Position numbers and translations under genes: made by a program. From Paenibacillus sp. OVF10 (GTDB taxonomy: Bacteria; Bacillota; Bacilli; Paenibacillales; Paenibacillaceae): 64,000 bases of DNA. Each line of letters opens with the position of its first letter. The first letter of the stretch is position 1. The DNA is taken from positions 1,426,001 to 1,490,000 of the forward strand of contig CP094668.1 of NCBI GenBank assembly GCA_022836915.1, given 5' to 3'. The notes beneath the pieces are model-generated. The model was not told where the DNA came from, did no database searches, and worked only from the letters and a program-made list of their open reading frames with translations. Positions 9,937-19,198 of this stretch are shown here, one piece after another.

Positions 9937-11092
9937 TTATTCGCTGTATTTATACGTACTCGCATTTAGGATATCGACGTGAACCTCCACTTTTCCAAGC
10001 TTAAAACGTTTGAGTGGATCCGCCCGGTTGTACACTTCCTGTTTCCATAAGGGAAGGTTGTGGCGATATAAGTGTTCCACAAGACCATAGGAATCAATCT
10101 TGCGTGACTTGGTTTTTTCGAACGTATCTCGGATTTGGGATTCGATTTGTTTCTCCGCTTCCTGTTCCATGGCATGTGGAGACCGAGGAGCCCCATGATC
10201 TTCGGTGATGGAGCTTTTGACCGAGGTAACCAGATCGAATGTGACGCCGTCTCCTTGTTTCCTTGCCTTGATTCTAGTCTTGGGATGACGAAGCATCAGG
10301 GTTAGATCAGGAGTCTTCCCACCATTTCCATACACGTACAATGGATATTGATGAACACGCTCATATTTTACGTATCTTGTACCATCTGTGTCTGCTCCTG
10401 CAACTCTACCCTGACTTTTGCCATTGGAAATGACATAAAACCCATCCATTCTAACAAGGGGGTGTTTTATCGCCGTTGAACCAGGTCTCGTTTCTCGTTG
10501 ATACCGAGGGTAAAAGAACGACGGAAGCCGGCTCCCGTAGTCCATCGAGAAGCTGATGGAGCCGGATAGGTTCGAAACCGGAATGCTGTTTGTATAGCCT
10601 CATGGGCTCGAATAACTCAATCGTCTGGGCAGATTGGTTCAGCAGCGCAGATGGGGAGAGCACATCCGGAATGTTCTGCTCTGTCGCGTAAATCCAGGGT
10701 GTATATCTCAGTTGACCTGAATGCAGCAACGTATTAAATATATCCTCCAGCTTCCCTTCCAGAGCATTTTTCGATAAAACAATGGCTTTAACATGAGTCC
10801 AGAGCGTTTGCTGCTGTGACGTTTCATACAGATCATTAATAGCCATGCTGAGCGTTGTACCCTCGCCCCGTCCGATCCAGATATCCCTTGTTTCCCGGGA
10901 AGTTGGCGTTTCCTGTTTTGCAATACTGGAGAAGTCAATCAACTGGGCATACGCAATATATTGGTTGTCCACATAGTCTATTCCAATGGCTGTGATGAAG
11001 TTAATACTTTGCACCTCTTTGGAATCCCAGCATCCCGTTAGCAGGATCAAGCAACCCGCAATTAGGCCACTCATGGACGTCCATCTGATCAT
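9937..11092 (-). CDS. Ger(x)C spore germination lipoprotein, frameshifted
   Basis: C subunit of a nutrient germinant receptor in the spore inner membrane. The start MIRWTSMSGLIAGCLILLTGC has a lipobox and shares an ATGA overlap with the gerA stop. The Ger(x)C hallmark GCWDSKEVQSINFITAIGIDY follows directly. The reading frame shifts in the run of five G at 10458-10462 (C on the coding strand). Removing one base gives GDKTPLVRMDGFYVISNGK and a 384-residue protein, normal for the family. This is the only indel in the window that looks like an insertion. It is the last gene of the gerB-gerA-gerC operon. Confidence 0.88.
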
Positions 11093-12558
11093 GACCGTTT
11101 TCTCCGGCGAGTGGAATCTTGGGTGTGAAGTGCTTCTGGGCGCTTGGTTCTTTTCATCGAAGGGGGCATGGATACGGCCTGAGTGAAGTCTCCAGGAATA
11201 TAGGGAGATACGGGTGACAGATAGGATACGCCATAACACTCCAACGATACGAGGTGTACCAACAGAGCGAACAGTCCGATCATAAATCCAAATAATCCAA
11301 GGATCGAAGAAATAATGAGCATTCCGATACGAATTTGTGCAGTAACCCCGCTGAGCACGGTATTCACGAGAATATAGCTGGAGATGACTGAGATCGCTAC
11401 CGTAACTATGATGGTGGGCGATGTAATCCCGGCACGAATGGCTGCATCCCCGATGATAAGTCCGCCGACCACGCTGACCGTCTGCCCTAACGCACGTGGT
11501 AACCGCCGACCGGCTTCGTTAAATAGCTCGAACATAAAAATCATTAAAAAGGCTTCCAGCGTCACCGGCATGGGCAGGCCCATTCTGGTACCAGCAATTG
11601 TAGCCAAGAGAGGTAGCGGAATCTGTTCCACATTGAAACTGGTCAGGCCGATGTAGAAGGCTGGGAAGAAACAGGCAATCAGCAGACCGGAAATACGCAA
11701 AATCCGTTCGAAGGTAACTATGAAAAAAGGTGTGCTTTTGTCTTCCGGGGACTTCAACTGATTGAAAAGTGTAGTTGGTGCGATGACCGCCACAGGAGAA
11801 CCTTCAATGAGAACGGCAAAACGTCCATTTAACAGGGAATCGACGACAAAATCAGGACGTTCAGTATTATCTGTGAGTGGAAAAATACTCCGAATCCCTC
11901 CCATGACAGCTCGCTCCATGATTGAGGTACCCAGAATGCCGTCAATCTCAATCTGATCCAGATTGTGTTGTGCTTCTTTCAGAATGTCTGGATTAATAAT
12001 ATCTTTTACATATAGAAGTCCAATGGCAGTTTGGGTACGACCGCCTTTGACATATTTCTCATAACACATCGAAGATGTTTTCATTCGTTTGCGAATAAGG
12101 GCCACGTTGGTAGTGAGTTCTTCGGTGAATCCATCGCGCGGGCCTTTGACTGATGTCTCAATAGCCGATTCTTCTGGACTGCGTCCCGGGATATCAGCAA
12201 TATCCACACTGCAGGACTGCACACCATTACCAAAAATGATCAGTAGTTGTCCACTAAATATCAACATATTAAGCTTGTTAGTATCTGTGAGGTCATCCAA
12301 CGGATTCAATGTTAATCCCAGTTCTTTAGGATGTGATTCCTCTATGATCAGGGAGTGCTGTTCCAGACGGGGAATAATAAATTGGTTAATTTGTTTACCG
12401 TCGACGAGACCGTCGCAATAAAGCAGAATTACGGGCTGATCAGATTCGTCTTTAACAGGAAAGGTCTGAATAACGACATCTGCACATGGATTGAACTGCT
12501 CTTTCAAAGAGGCAAGCAGTGTTTCATGGGACGTGGTGTCAATCGCTTGATGCTCCAT
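11089..12558 (-). CDS. GerA-family spore germination receptor subunit A
   Basis: Membrane subunit of a germinant receptor, 489 residues. The N-terminal cytoplasmic domain carries the family segments SVKGPRDGFTEELTTNVALI and ERPDFVVDSLLNGRFAVLIE. The C-terminal half has about five membrane helices ending near PYIPGDFTQA. ATG 12558 (MEHQAIDTTSHE) is preferred over an ATG 60 bases upstream because GAGGAGG lies just before it and it overlaps the gerB stop by 20 bases, indicating coupling. It is intact. Confidence 0.92.
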   Translation of the reverse strand: MEHQAIDTTSHETLLASLKEQFNPCADVVIQTFPVKDESDQPVILLYCDGLVDGKQINQFIIPRLEQHSLIIEESHPKELGLTLNPLDDLTDTNKLNMLIFSGQLLIIFGNGVQSCSVDIADIPGRSPEESAIETSVKGPRDGFTEELTTNVALIRKRMKTSSMCYEKYVKGGRTQTAIGLLYVKDIINPDILKEAQHNLDQIEIDGILGTSIMERAVMGGIRSIFPLTDNTERPDFVVDSLLNGRFAVLIEGSPVAVIAPTTLFNQLKSPEDKSTPFFIVTFERILRISGLLIACFFPAFYIGLTSFNVEQIPLPLLATIAGTRMGLPMPVTLEAFLMIFMFELFNEAGRRLPRALGQTVSVVGGLIIGDAAIRAGITSPTIIVTVAISVISSYILVNTVLSGVTAQIRIGMLIISSILGLFGFMIGLFALLVHLVSLECYGVSYLSPVSPYIPGDFTQAVSMPPSMKRTKRPEALHTQDSTRRRKRS

Positions 12559-13645
12559 GATGTTTCCTCCTCTGATGGCGTGAATGGATAAAGGCAACCG
12601 TCGTCGCGATAATCGCAAGTCCGCTCAGATACACGAGATTGAACGGAAATATGTATTCGACCAGAAGCTTTTCGAAGGTCATATCATCCAGAGGATACAA
12701 CATGGTTAGAATAAAGAAGACACCTAACGAGATACAACTGATAAGCCTTCTGGTAGAGCTCTTAATATTCCATATTTCTACTACAATATACATGGCGAGA
12801 CTAATCCGGGTGAACGAGCCTGCGAGCCACTGGTAGATGGAAAAGAAGTCGGTCTGGGCGATGTACTTGCCCAAGGAGGCAATTCGCCATTCTTCAAAGG
12901 CGGGATATCGCATTTTGGCAGCCTCAAAAGGATCGAATTCCACAATCGCCCCGATGAGTGGGCCGACTGTTAGTCCCACAAGAATGATTGCGAGCATCAG
13001 ATACTGCCATACACGTATACGTTTAGTGAGATGAGGCTGGATATACCAGATGAACAGCAGTTCAAACATGCCTGCAAGACTGTAAATCATGCCATTCAGC
13101 ACCGGATGCCAGCCATGTTCTAACACAGGCAGGAGACGACTGTAATCCTTGTATTGAGTGTTCACAATTGCAACATAGAAGCCCAGCAGTACCACCAGTG
13201 GAAGGATCAATCCTGCCGTAAATGCCAGTGAGCGGATGCCTTTATATGCCCCATAGGCACAGAGAGACATGAGGGCAATACTGGTTACCAGAATTGGCGT
13301 TTCTGTCAGGTAATTTGTTTTGGCCCAAGTCGTGGTATCGTGCAGGGTGAAATAGATTACGCTCAGAAAAAAGAGACTGTTCCCAACTCGAAATAACATG
13401 CCAATGGGCTTGCCGAGACGGGATGTTAACCATTCATGCAGGGTTTGATGCTGGAGGAAACGAGAGACATAAGCGAGCATTAGCGCAAATATCAGAAATG
13501 GTCCGGCTGATAGCAGGACGGAAATCCAAGAATCCCTTTTGGCCGCAGCCAAAAGGGCAGGAATAATCAGAACATGGCTGATCAAGCCAACGGACAACAT
13601 GATCAACATCATAGCTTGTAAAAAAGAAGGTTGTGTTCGTTTCAT
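12539..13645 (-). CDS. GerB-family spore germination permease
   Basis: Ten-helix membrane protein of the GerB/APC amino-acid-permease superfamily, 368 residues, the probable nutrient-sensing subunit. It starts MKRTQPSFLQAMMLIMLSVG after AAAAGGAG. It is first in the operon, so the order is B-A-C rather than the usual A-B-C or A-C-B. Its 3' end overlaps the gerA start. An inverted repeat encloses its ribosome-binding site. It is distinct from the two GerB-type proteins at 22.4-24.8 kb. Confidence 0.92.
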   Translation of the reverse strand: MKRTQPSFLQAMMLIMLSVGLISHVLIIPALLAAAKRDSWISVLLSAGPFLIFALMLAYVSRFLQHQTLHEWLTSRLGKPIGMLFRVGNSLFFLSVIYFTLHDTTTWAKTNYLTETPILVTSIALMSLCAYGAYKGIRSLAFTAGLILPLVVLLGFYVAIVNTQYKDYSRLLPVLEHGWHPVLNGMIYSLAGMFELLFIWYIQPHLTKRIRVWQYLMLAIILVGLTVGPLIGAIVEFDPFEAAKMRYPAFEEWRIASLGKYIAQTDFFSIYQWLAGSFTRISLAMYIVVEIWNIKSSTRRLISCISLGVFFILTMLYPLDDMTFEKLLVEYIFPFNLVYLSGLAIIATTVAFIHSRHQRRKHHGASSD

Positions 13646-13683
13646 GCTGAGGGGTCTCCTTTTCCCGATAGACTGTCCTCAGC
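13646..13683 (-). promoter_or_regulatory. Hairpin enclosing the gerB ribosome-binding site
   Basis: GCTGAGG (13646-13652) and CCTCAGC (13677-13683) are perfect inverted repeats ending one base before the start codon. The loop holds the Shine-Dalgarno AAAAGGAG. Translational control is inferred. Confidence 0.4.
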
Positions 13684-13714
13684 AGTGTTAACGGGATTGG
13701 AGCGCTTCATACTG

Positions 13715-13905
13715 TCAGTCAAAATAACGAATACCCATGGCTTCTCTTACCTCTAACATCGTTTCCCGGGCCGCTCTCCAGTCAAAATGCGGGGTTCGGG
13801 GAGGATGGCAGCGTATAACTCGTTGAACCGGCGAACCAACTTCATCGCTGTCTCAATATGGGGAATCTGACTTGATCCCGGTGACCAGCCTATGTTTGCG
13901 ACCGC
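13715..13905 (-). pseudogene. Possible relic of a tryptophanyl-tRNA synthetase gene
   Basis: Downstream of, and overlapping, the EamA gene end, the minus strand reads SSQIPHIETAMKLVRRFNEL then YAAILPEP. This resembles the TrpRS region after the active site (PHIELTREIARRFNELYG..PEP in one TrpRS type). After one missing C the frame continues as PHFDWRAARETMLEVREAMG and IRYFD-stop, like the extreme C-terminus of the same type. The KMSKS region between these parts is absent, so this would be an internally deleted remnant. The family assignment is from memory of motifs. A short unrelated ORF is the alternative. Confidence 0.4.
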
Positions 13906-14800
13906 TCATATTGGTGCCAAGCACACCAGCAATAATCAACAATGCACCAATATAGTGGTAGCTACCCACTGGTTCATGCAGTATCCATGCACCTCCTACG
14001 ATGGAGATGAGCGTGGACAGATTGCTGAATACACTCATTTGCGAAGCCTCCAGATGGGTCAGGGCATAGCTCGCAAGCAGGGTAGAGATCATGGTGGAGA
14101 GGATCGCCAGATAAGCGAGCGCACCCAGATAGGATGTATCTCCAAGCGGTTTGATGTAGTCCATCATGGAACCGCTGGACGCATGTCGGATCAGGGAAGC
14201 GGCGTTGAATACAATACAGCCAACCATCAGTGTGACCCATGTTAATTCCATTGGTTTGTACTTCTGGGTTAATGGTCTTGCAAGCACACCATACCCTGCA
14301 AAACAGACCGTGGATAACAGCAATAATGCAATGCCCTTCAGGTTACCTATAGACATGCCGCTTCCTTGCATTATGAAAATAAAGACCACTCCAGCAACAG
14401 ACAGAAGCAGGAACAGCTTCTGCATCGTGGATGTGCGTTCCTTCAGGAAGACTGAAGCGAGAACGAGTGTGAATACAGGGGCCATGGCCTGAATAATACC
14501 GGCTTCCGATGAGTTGGAAGATACAAGCCCAAAGGCTTGAAAGGCAAAAAATAAGACGGGAGATAACAGCCCCAGTGGAATGATTCGCCACAGATCACGA
14601 AGGCTCAGTCGGATTTTGATCCAGCCAAAAATGACAGGAATGCTAACAACGATCAGCGACAGGGCGAATCGGTGGGCAAGGACATCAATTGGATGTGCAA
14701 CAGTGACGGTCATTTTAACAAATAAAAAAGATAGACCGATAATAGCTGCGTACAATACAGCTGCGATATAAGCGTATCCCCGAGTGTGTGTTGTGTTCAT
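13853..14800 (-). CDS. EamA/DMT family transporter
   Basis: Drug/metabolite transporter superfamily protein, 315 residues, with two EamA repeats of five helices each. Typical segments are HRFALSLIVVSIPVIFGWIK in the first half and GALLIIAGVLGTNMSGRKHR at the end. GGAGGAGC precedes ATG 14800. It is divergently transcribed from a MocR-type regulator 159 bases away, a common pairing in which the regulator controls the transporter. The substrate (perhaps an amino acid or vitamin B6-related compound) is unknown. Confidence 0.9.
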   Translation of the reverse strand: MNTTHTRGYAYIAAVLYAAIIGLSFLFVKMTVTVAHPIDVLAHRFALSLIVVSIPVIFGWIKIRLSLRDLWRIIPLGLLSPVLFFAFQAFGLVSSNSSEAGIIQAMAPVFTLVLASVFLKERTSTMQKLFLLLSVAGVVFIFIMQGSGMSIGNLKGIALLLLSTVCFAGYGVLARPLTQKYKPMELTWVTLMVGCIVFNAASLIRHASSGSMMDYIKPLGDTSYLGALAYLAILSTMISTLLASYALTHLEASQMSVFSNLSTLISIVGGAWILHEPVGSYHYIGALLIIAGVLGTNMSGRKHRLVTGIKSDSPY

Positions 14801-14933
14801 AAATGCTCCTCCAATACAGTAGTCATAGTGCTTTATCTTTCATTATCCTGAATTATGTCAGGTTTGAGGCATGTGCTGGACTTATTCAATATACTGCCGG
14901 GTGCATCGTGCTACAATAGATAAAAGGTTTAAC

Positions 14934-14945
14934 TGTATCGGTACA
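14934..14945. promoter_or_regulatory. Likely MocR operator in the divergent region
   Basis: TGTATCGGTACA is a near-perfect palindrome 14 bases before the regulator start, of the type seen before MocR/GntR-aminotransferase regulators. A TACAAT box lies at 14912-14917. The remainder of 14801-14959 shows nothing else clear. Confidence 0.5.
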
Positions 14946-14959
14946 ATTGTGGGAGAGGG

Positions 14960-16354
14960 ATGGGTGCAGTGAAAAAATACGAAGTGATTGCCGAAGCATT
15001 AAAGCAATGGATTCAGGAACAGATGCAGCAGCAGGATCGTCGCCAGTGGGCAGATAAGGGCATCCGTCTTCCAGCCGTTCGAGTTGTAGCAGAACAATAT
15101 CAATGCAGTATAAGTACAGCGATTCGTGCATATGAGTGGCTGGAGCAACGGCATTTGGTGTACGCCATACCTCAATCTGGCTATTATGCCGTACAGAACG
15201 GGACAGGTGCTCAGGACATGGACTGGCAGGGAGCGTTGGACTTTGCTTCAGCTGCTCCCGATCCAAGGGTGTTCCCTTATGCAGACTTTCGTCATTGTGT
15301 GGATCAGGCGATGGAGAAGAAACAGGCAGAGTTATTTATGTATGGCACGGATCAGGGATTACCTTCGCTTATCATGCTGTTGCAGAAGCAGTTTGCGGAT
15401 TATCAGGTGTTTGCGAGAACGGAGCAGTTCTTTATCACATCAGGTGTGCAACAGGCACTGGCTGTACTTGCATTGATGCCTTTTCCTAATGGAAAGAGAA
15501 AAGTACTGCTTGAACTACCGACCTATCACAATATGCCCTCGCTACTGAGTGGATTAAATGTGCCGATTGCCGGTGTGAGACGTGCCCTGGATGGGCTGGA
15601 CTGGGCATCGCTTGAACGTCAGTTCGCTGAGGAAGATATCAAGTTTTTCTATGTCATGCCGCGCTTTCACAATCCGATTGGCACATCGTTGACTGTTGCT
15701 GAGAAAAAGAAACTGATCCGGCTTGCACAGCGGTACGATGTCTATCTGGTGGAGGACGATTATCTGGCTGATCTGGAGGACAATACGAAACAGGACCCGT
15801 TATGGTCCTATGATACCGAAGGCCGGGTCATCTATCTGAAGAGTTACTCCAAAATTTTGTTTCCAGGTCTGCGCATTGGTGTAGCTGTTCTGCCCTCACC
15901 ACTAATTCAATCTTTTGGGGCTTACAAAAAAATGCTCGATATCGACACTTCCGTTCTGTCTCAAGCTGCGCTGGAGATCTATGTCCACAGCGGAATGTTT
16001 GCTCATCACAGGAAAGTGATTCGTAACCGCTATGCTGCCCGGATGCACACGGTGCATGAGCAACTGGACACATATCCAGACTTTGCTCCGTTTATGGACG
16101 CTCCTCGAACAGGTGGGGAGCATACCGTATTGCCTTTGGCGGGTGATATGCCGCTTCGTGTTCTGCTGTCCCGGCTTCAAAAGCACGGAGTCATCGTTGA
16201 TACGACAGAACGGTATTATCCGGAGGGAACATATCAGGCGCATCAGGATCAGATGCTGCGCTTGAACATCTCCAATGTGCCGAAGCAGCGAATCGAGGAA
16301 GGGATACAGAAGATCCGGGAGGAAATTTTGAAACTTCAGATCAGGCAGAAATAA
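14960..16354 (+). CDS. MocR-type transcriptional regulator (GntR HTH plus aminotransferase domain)
   Basis: PLP-binding transcription factor, 464 residues. The N-terminal GntR winged helix (about 1-75) includes RLPAVRVVAEQYQCSISTAI. The rest is a fold-type I aminotransferase domain with the pattern MPRFHNPIGTSLTVAEKKKL, the VEDDYLADL block and the PLP lysine in YLKSYSKILFPGLRIGVAVL. GGGAGAGGG lies immediately before the ATG. It probably controls the divergent EamA transporter and itself. Confidence 0.9.
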   Translation: MGAVKKYEVIAEALKQWIQEQMQQQDRRQWADKGIRLPAVRVVAEQYQCSISTAIRAYEWLEQRHLVYAIPQSGYYAVQNGTGAQDMDWQGALDFASAAPDPRVFPYADFRHCVDQAMEKKQAELFMYGTDQGLPSLIMLLQKQFADYQVFARTEQFFITSGVQQALAVLALMPFPNGKRKVLLELPTYHNMPSLLSGLNVPIAGVRRALDGLDWASLERQFAEEDIKFFYVMPRFHNPIGTSLTVAEKKKLIRLAQRYDVYLVEDDYLADLEDNTKQDPLWSYDTEGRVIYLKSYSKILFPGLRIGVAVLPSPLIQSFGAYKKMLDIDTSVLSQAALEIYVHSGMFAHHRKVIRNRYAARMHTVHEQLDTYPDFAPFMDAPRTGGEHTVLPLAGDMPLRVLLSRLQKHGVIVDTTERYYPEGTYQAHQDQMLRLNISNVPKQRIEEGIQKIREEILKLQIRQK

Positions 16355-16386
16355 CGTGAAGAATCGGAGTGTTGTCCGTATATAAC

Positions 16387-16428
16387 AAAAGGCGTCCACA
16401 CAAGTTGATCACTTGTTGGACGCCTTTT
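16387..16428. terminator. Bidirectional terminator, regulator gene versus hemL
   Basis: AAAAGGCGTCC (16387-16397) pairs perfectly with GGACGCCTTTT (16418-16428). The stem continues inward through ACAAGT/ACTTGT around a TGATC loop. Confidence 0.9.
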
Positions 16429-16492
16429 CCATGAATTGTTTTCCACCGACCATACAGCTTGTACGCTATATTGTAGATGGAAATAATCCGTT

Positions 16493-17812
16493 TTATTCCT
16501 GAGCCATCGCCTTGAAGGAAGCTTCTGCGGCTTCCAATGTAGCCTGAACATCCTCGTCTGTATGAGCCGTGGTTAGGAACCAAGCCTCATATTTGGATGG
16601 AGCCAAGTTAATGCCACGGTTCAGCATGTGACGGAAGAAGGAAGCGAACAGCTCTCCATCCGTGTCTTGAGCATGATCGTAGTTCGTAACCGGATGGTCA
16701 CAGAAATGGGTGGAGAATGCACCACGAATCCGGTTGATCGTCAGTGCAATCCCATGACGGTCAGCAGAAGCTTGCAGACCTGCTGTCAGGTCGATAGCAA
16801 GGCGTTCCATCTCTTCGTATACACCTGCGCCTTGCAGGACCTCCAGACATGCGATACCAGCCGAGATGGATGCAGGGTTACCAGCCATCGTTCCTGCTTG
16901 ATAAGCAGGGCCGAGTGGAGCAACCTGCTCCATAACATGTTTGCGTCCGCCGTAAGCACCGATTGGCAGGCCGCCACCAATAATTTTACCAAGAGCCGTC
17001 AGATCGGGTTCAATCTCCGCATGATTATCGAGTCCGGCATACGTCTGTGTAGAACCGTAATGGAAACGGAAAGCCGTAATAACCTCGTCATAGATAACCA
17101 GTGAGCCGTTGGCCCGTGTCATGGCACAGAGACCTTCCAGGAAGCCAGGCTCCGGCATAACCATACCGAAGTTCCCAACGATCGGTTCAACCATGACTGC
17201 GGCAACATCATCACCCCAGCGCTCCAAAGCATCCTTCAGGGCTTCCAGATCATTGTAGGGCACAGTAATGACTTCTTGTGCAATACTGGCTGGAACTCCC
17301 GCACTGTCAGGAATTCCGAGCGTGGACGGGCCTGAACCGGCAGCTACAAGCACCAGATCGGAGTGACCATGGTAACATCCGGCGAATTTTACGATCTTGT
17401 TACGTTTTGTGTAGGCACGAGCGACCCGAATCGTAGTCATGACCGCCTCCGTACCGGAGTTTACAAAACGAACTTTATCCATGGAAGGAATGGCTTCCTT
17501 CAGCATTTTGGCGAGCTTGATCTCAAGTTCAGTCGGGGTACCGTACAGCACACCATTTGCTGCAGCTTCCGTAATGGCCTGCGTAATATGAGGGTGGGCA
17601 TGTCCTGTAACAATTGGACCGTAAGCGGCCAGATAGTCAATATAACGGTTGTCATCGACATCCCAGAAGTGGGCGCCTTGGGCTTTTTTCATAAATACAG
17701 GTGCACCGCCACCAACGGCTTTGAACGAGCGTGATGGGCTGTTAACACCTCCTACAATATGTTCAAGTGCTTCTGCGTATAGAAGTTGGGAACGGGAACG
17801 TGATGTATTCAT
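16493..17812 (-). CDS. hemL: Glutamate-1-semialdehyde 2,1-aminomutase
   Basis: PLP enzyme converting glutamate-1-semialdehyde to 5-aminolevulinate in the C5 haem pathway, cytoplasmic, 439 residues. It starts [20 protein letters not shown] and contains [27 protein letters not shown] and the PLP lysine in [18 protein letters not shown] (about Lys276). ATG 17812 is chosen over an upstream ATG because GAAAGGAAG precedes it. The other hem genes are not adjacent, so this may be a second, stand-alone hemL/gsaB paralogue. Confidence 0.93.
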   Translation of the reverse strand: MNTSRSRSQLLYAEALEHIVGGVNSPSRSFKAVGGGAPVFMKKAQGAHFWDVDDNRYIDYLAAYGPIVTGHAHPHITQAITEAAANGVLYGTPTELEIKLAKMLKEAIPSMDKVRFVNSGTEAVMTTIRVARAYTKRNKIVKFAGCYHGHSDLVLVAAGSGPSTLGIPDSAGVPASIAQEVITVPYNDLEALKDALERWGDDVAAVMVEPIVGNFGMVMPEPGFLEGLCAMTRANGSLVIYDEVITAFRFHYGSTQTYAGLDNHAEIEPDLTALGKIIGGGLPIGAYGGRKHVMEQVAPLGPAYQAGTMAGNPASISAGIACLEVLQGAGVYEEMERLAIDLTAGLQASADRHGIALTINRIRGAFSTHFCDHPVTNYDHAQDTDGELFASFFRHMLNRGINLAPSKYEAWFLTTAHTDEDVQATLEAAEASFKAMAQE

Positions 17813-17907
17813 AAGATAACTTCCTTTCGTAATGCAAAATATGATAAAGGTACAAGCTACAGAAAGATATGATGATTTTCTCATAATAGTATAGCCGGGC
17901 ACAACGA

Positions 17908-17931
17908 GAGGGCAGCGTAATGGCTGCCCTC
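17908..17931. terminator. Hairpin between the LCP gene and hemL
   Basis: GAGGGCAGC (17908-17916) pairs perfectly with GCTGCCCTC (17923-17931). There is no strong T run, so termination after the LCP gene is probable but not certain. Confidence 0.5.
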
Positions 17932-17943
17932 TGCATGTTTAGA

Positions 17944-18986
17944 TTACTGAGCCGGTTGCTCTGACTTTTGATCGTCACCACTGGCTGTTTTATCTTCGGT
18001 GCTGGTTGTACTATCATCCGTTGTAGCAGGCGGGTGAATAATATCCTGAATATGCTGCTTCAATTTCTCTTCATTGGTAACCGTCAATACTTGCGCACCG
18101 CCTGCTGTACGTTCTTCTTTCAGCAGGTTCATTGGCGGGATCTGCTCACTGCCATTCATGCTGCTCTGGTAACCGAGGCCACCCAGTTTCCACATATCGG
18201 AGAGTGTCAGATTCGTATCCACATAAGGATTAACCTGTTCCAGAATGGAAGGCAGCTTGGCAATGGTTGTTGTTGACTGCATTTTTGCCGTTACAGCTTT
18301 TAGCAATTCACGCTGACGCTCGGAACGAGCGAAATCCGACATCGCATCATGGCGGAAACGAACGTACATGAGGGCTGTTTCGCCATCCAGATGCTGATAT
18401 CCTTTTTGAGATCAATATCGTATTCGTTATTGTCTGCTTTACTTGTATAGTGCATGTCTTTCTCCACATCAAAATCAACACCGCCAACGGCATCCACCAA
18501 TTTGATGAATCCCTGGAAATCCGTATACACATAATATTGTACAGGAATGCCGAGCAGGTCGCCGGCAGCTTGCATCGCTGCATTAGGACCATGGGTGATG
18601 GCAGTGTTGATCCGTTCTTTGCCATATCCGTCAATATTGACGTAAGTGTCGCGCAGAATGGAGAACAGATTGATTTTTTTGGTAAGTGGGTCGAGCGATA
18701 CAACCATCATGCTGTCGGAGCGGGGAACTTCACCTTTTTTCAATCCGCGCGCATCGACACCCATAACGAGAATATTTACCGTTTCTGTGCCTTCCCATTT
18801 TGGAGGGTCAGGAGTATTTACTTTCTCCACATTCTCGATACCTGCGAATGGTGATTCGTCGCCGTCTTTTGCCAAACCGTCCAACTGATTGAGAATAGAA
18901 CCGAAATAATATGCCGCTGCTCCTCCGATAATTAACACGAAGGCGGCAAGAGAAATCCATATGGTTCTCTTCGTCTTTCTGGTCAT
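17944..18986 (-). CDS. LytR-CpsA-Psr (LCP) family protein, frameshifted
   Basis: Membrane-anchored enzyme of the family that attaches teichoic acid or other secondary polymers to peptidoglycan. A short cytoplasmic N-terminus, one helix (IWISLAAFVLIIGGAAAYYF) and the LCP domain are visible, with NILVMGVDARG, PRSDSMMVVSLDP and the Arg-containing FSILRDTYVNI. The frame shifts at 18401-18402 (AAG GAT should be AAG GGA TAT), after which it continues as QHLDGETALMYVRFRHDAMS. With one G added the protein has 347 residues. The tail is Thr/Ser/Asp-rich. AAAGGAGAG precedes ATG 18986. Confidence 0.88.
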
Positions 18987-19118
18987 GCTAGCTCTCCTTT
19001 GTATTTGAGATGAAATAAAAAAACGAGTTCGAGTATTCAAGTAAGATCTAGTCGAAGCTTTCCGTACACGTCTTTTCCCAACATAAGGGCAGGACGCGGC
19101 TCCAGACTATTTTAAAGC

Positions 19119-19148
19119 TTGCTGAATTTTGACTGATACCATTATAAT
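19119..19148 (+). promoter_or_regulatory. Sigma-A-like promoter for the ABC-2 exporter genes
   Basis: TTGCTG (19119-19124) and TATAAT (19143-19148) are separated by 18 bases, about 50 bases before the start codon. Confidence 0.5.
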
Positions 19149-19198
19149 TTCTTTTTGGGCTACAAGCAATTTCAACAAAATCCAAGTGAGGTATAATC

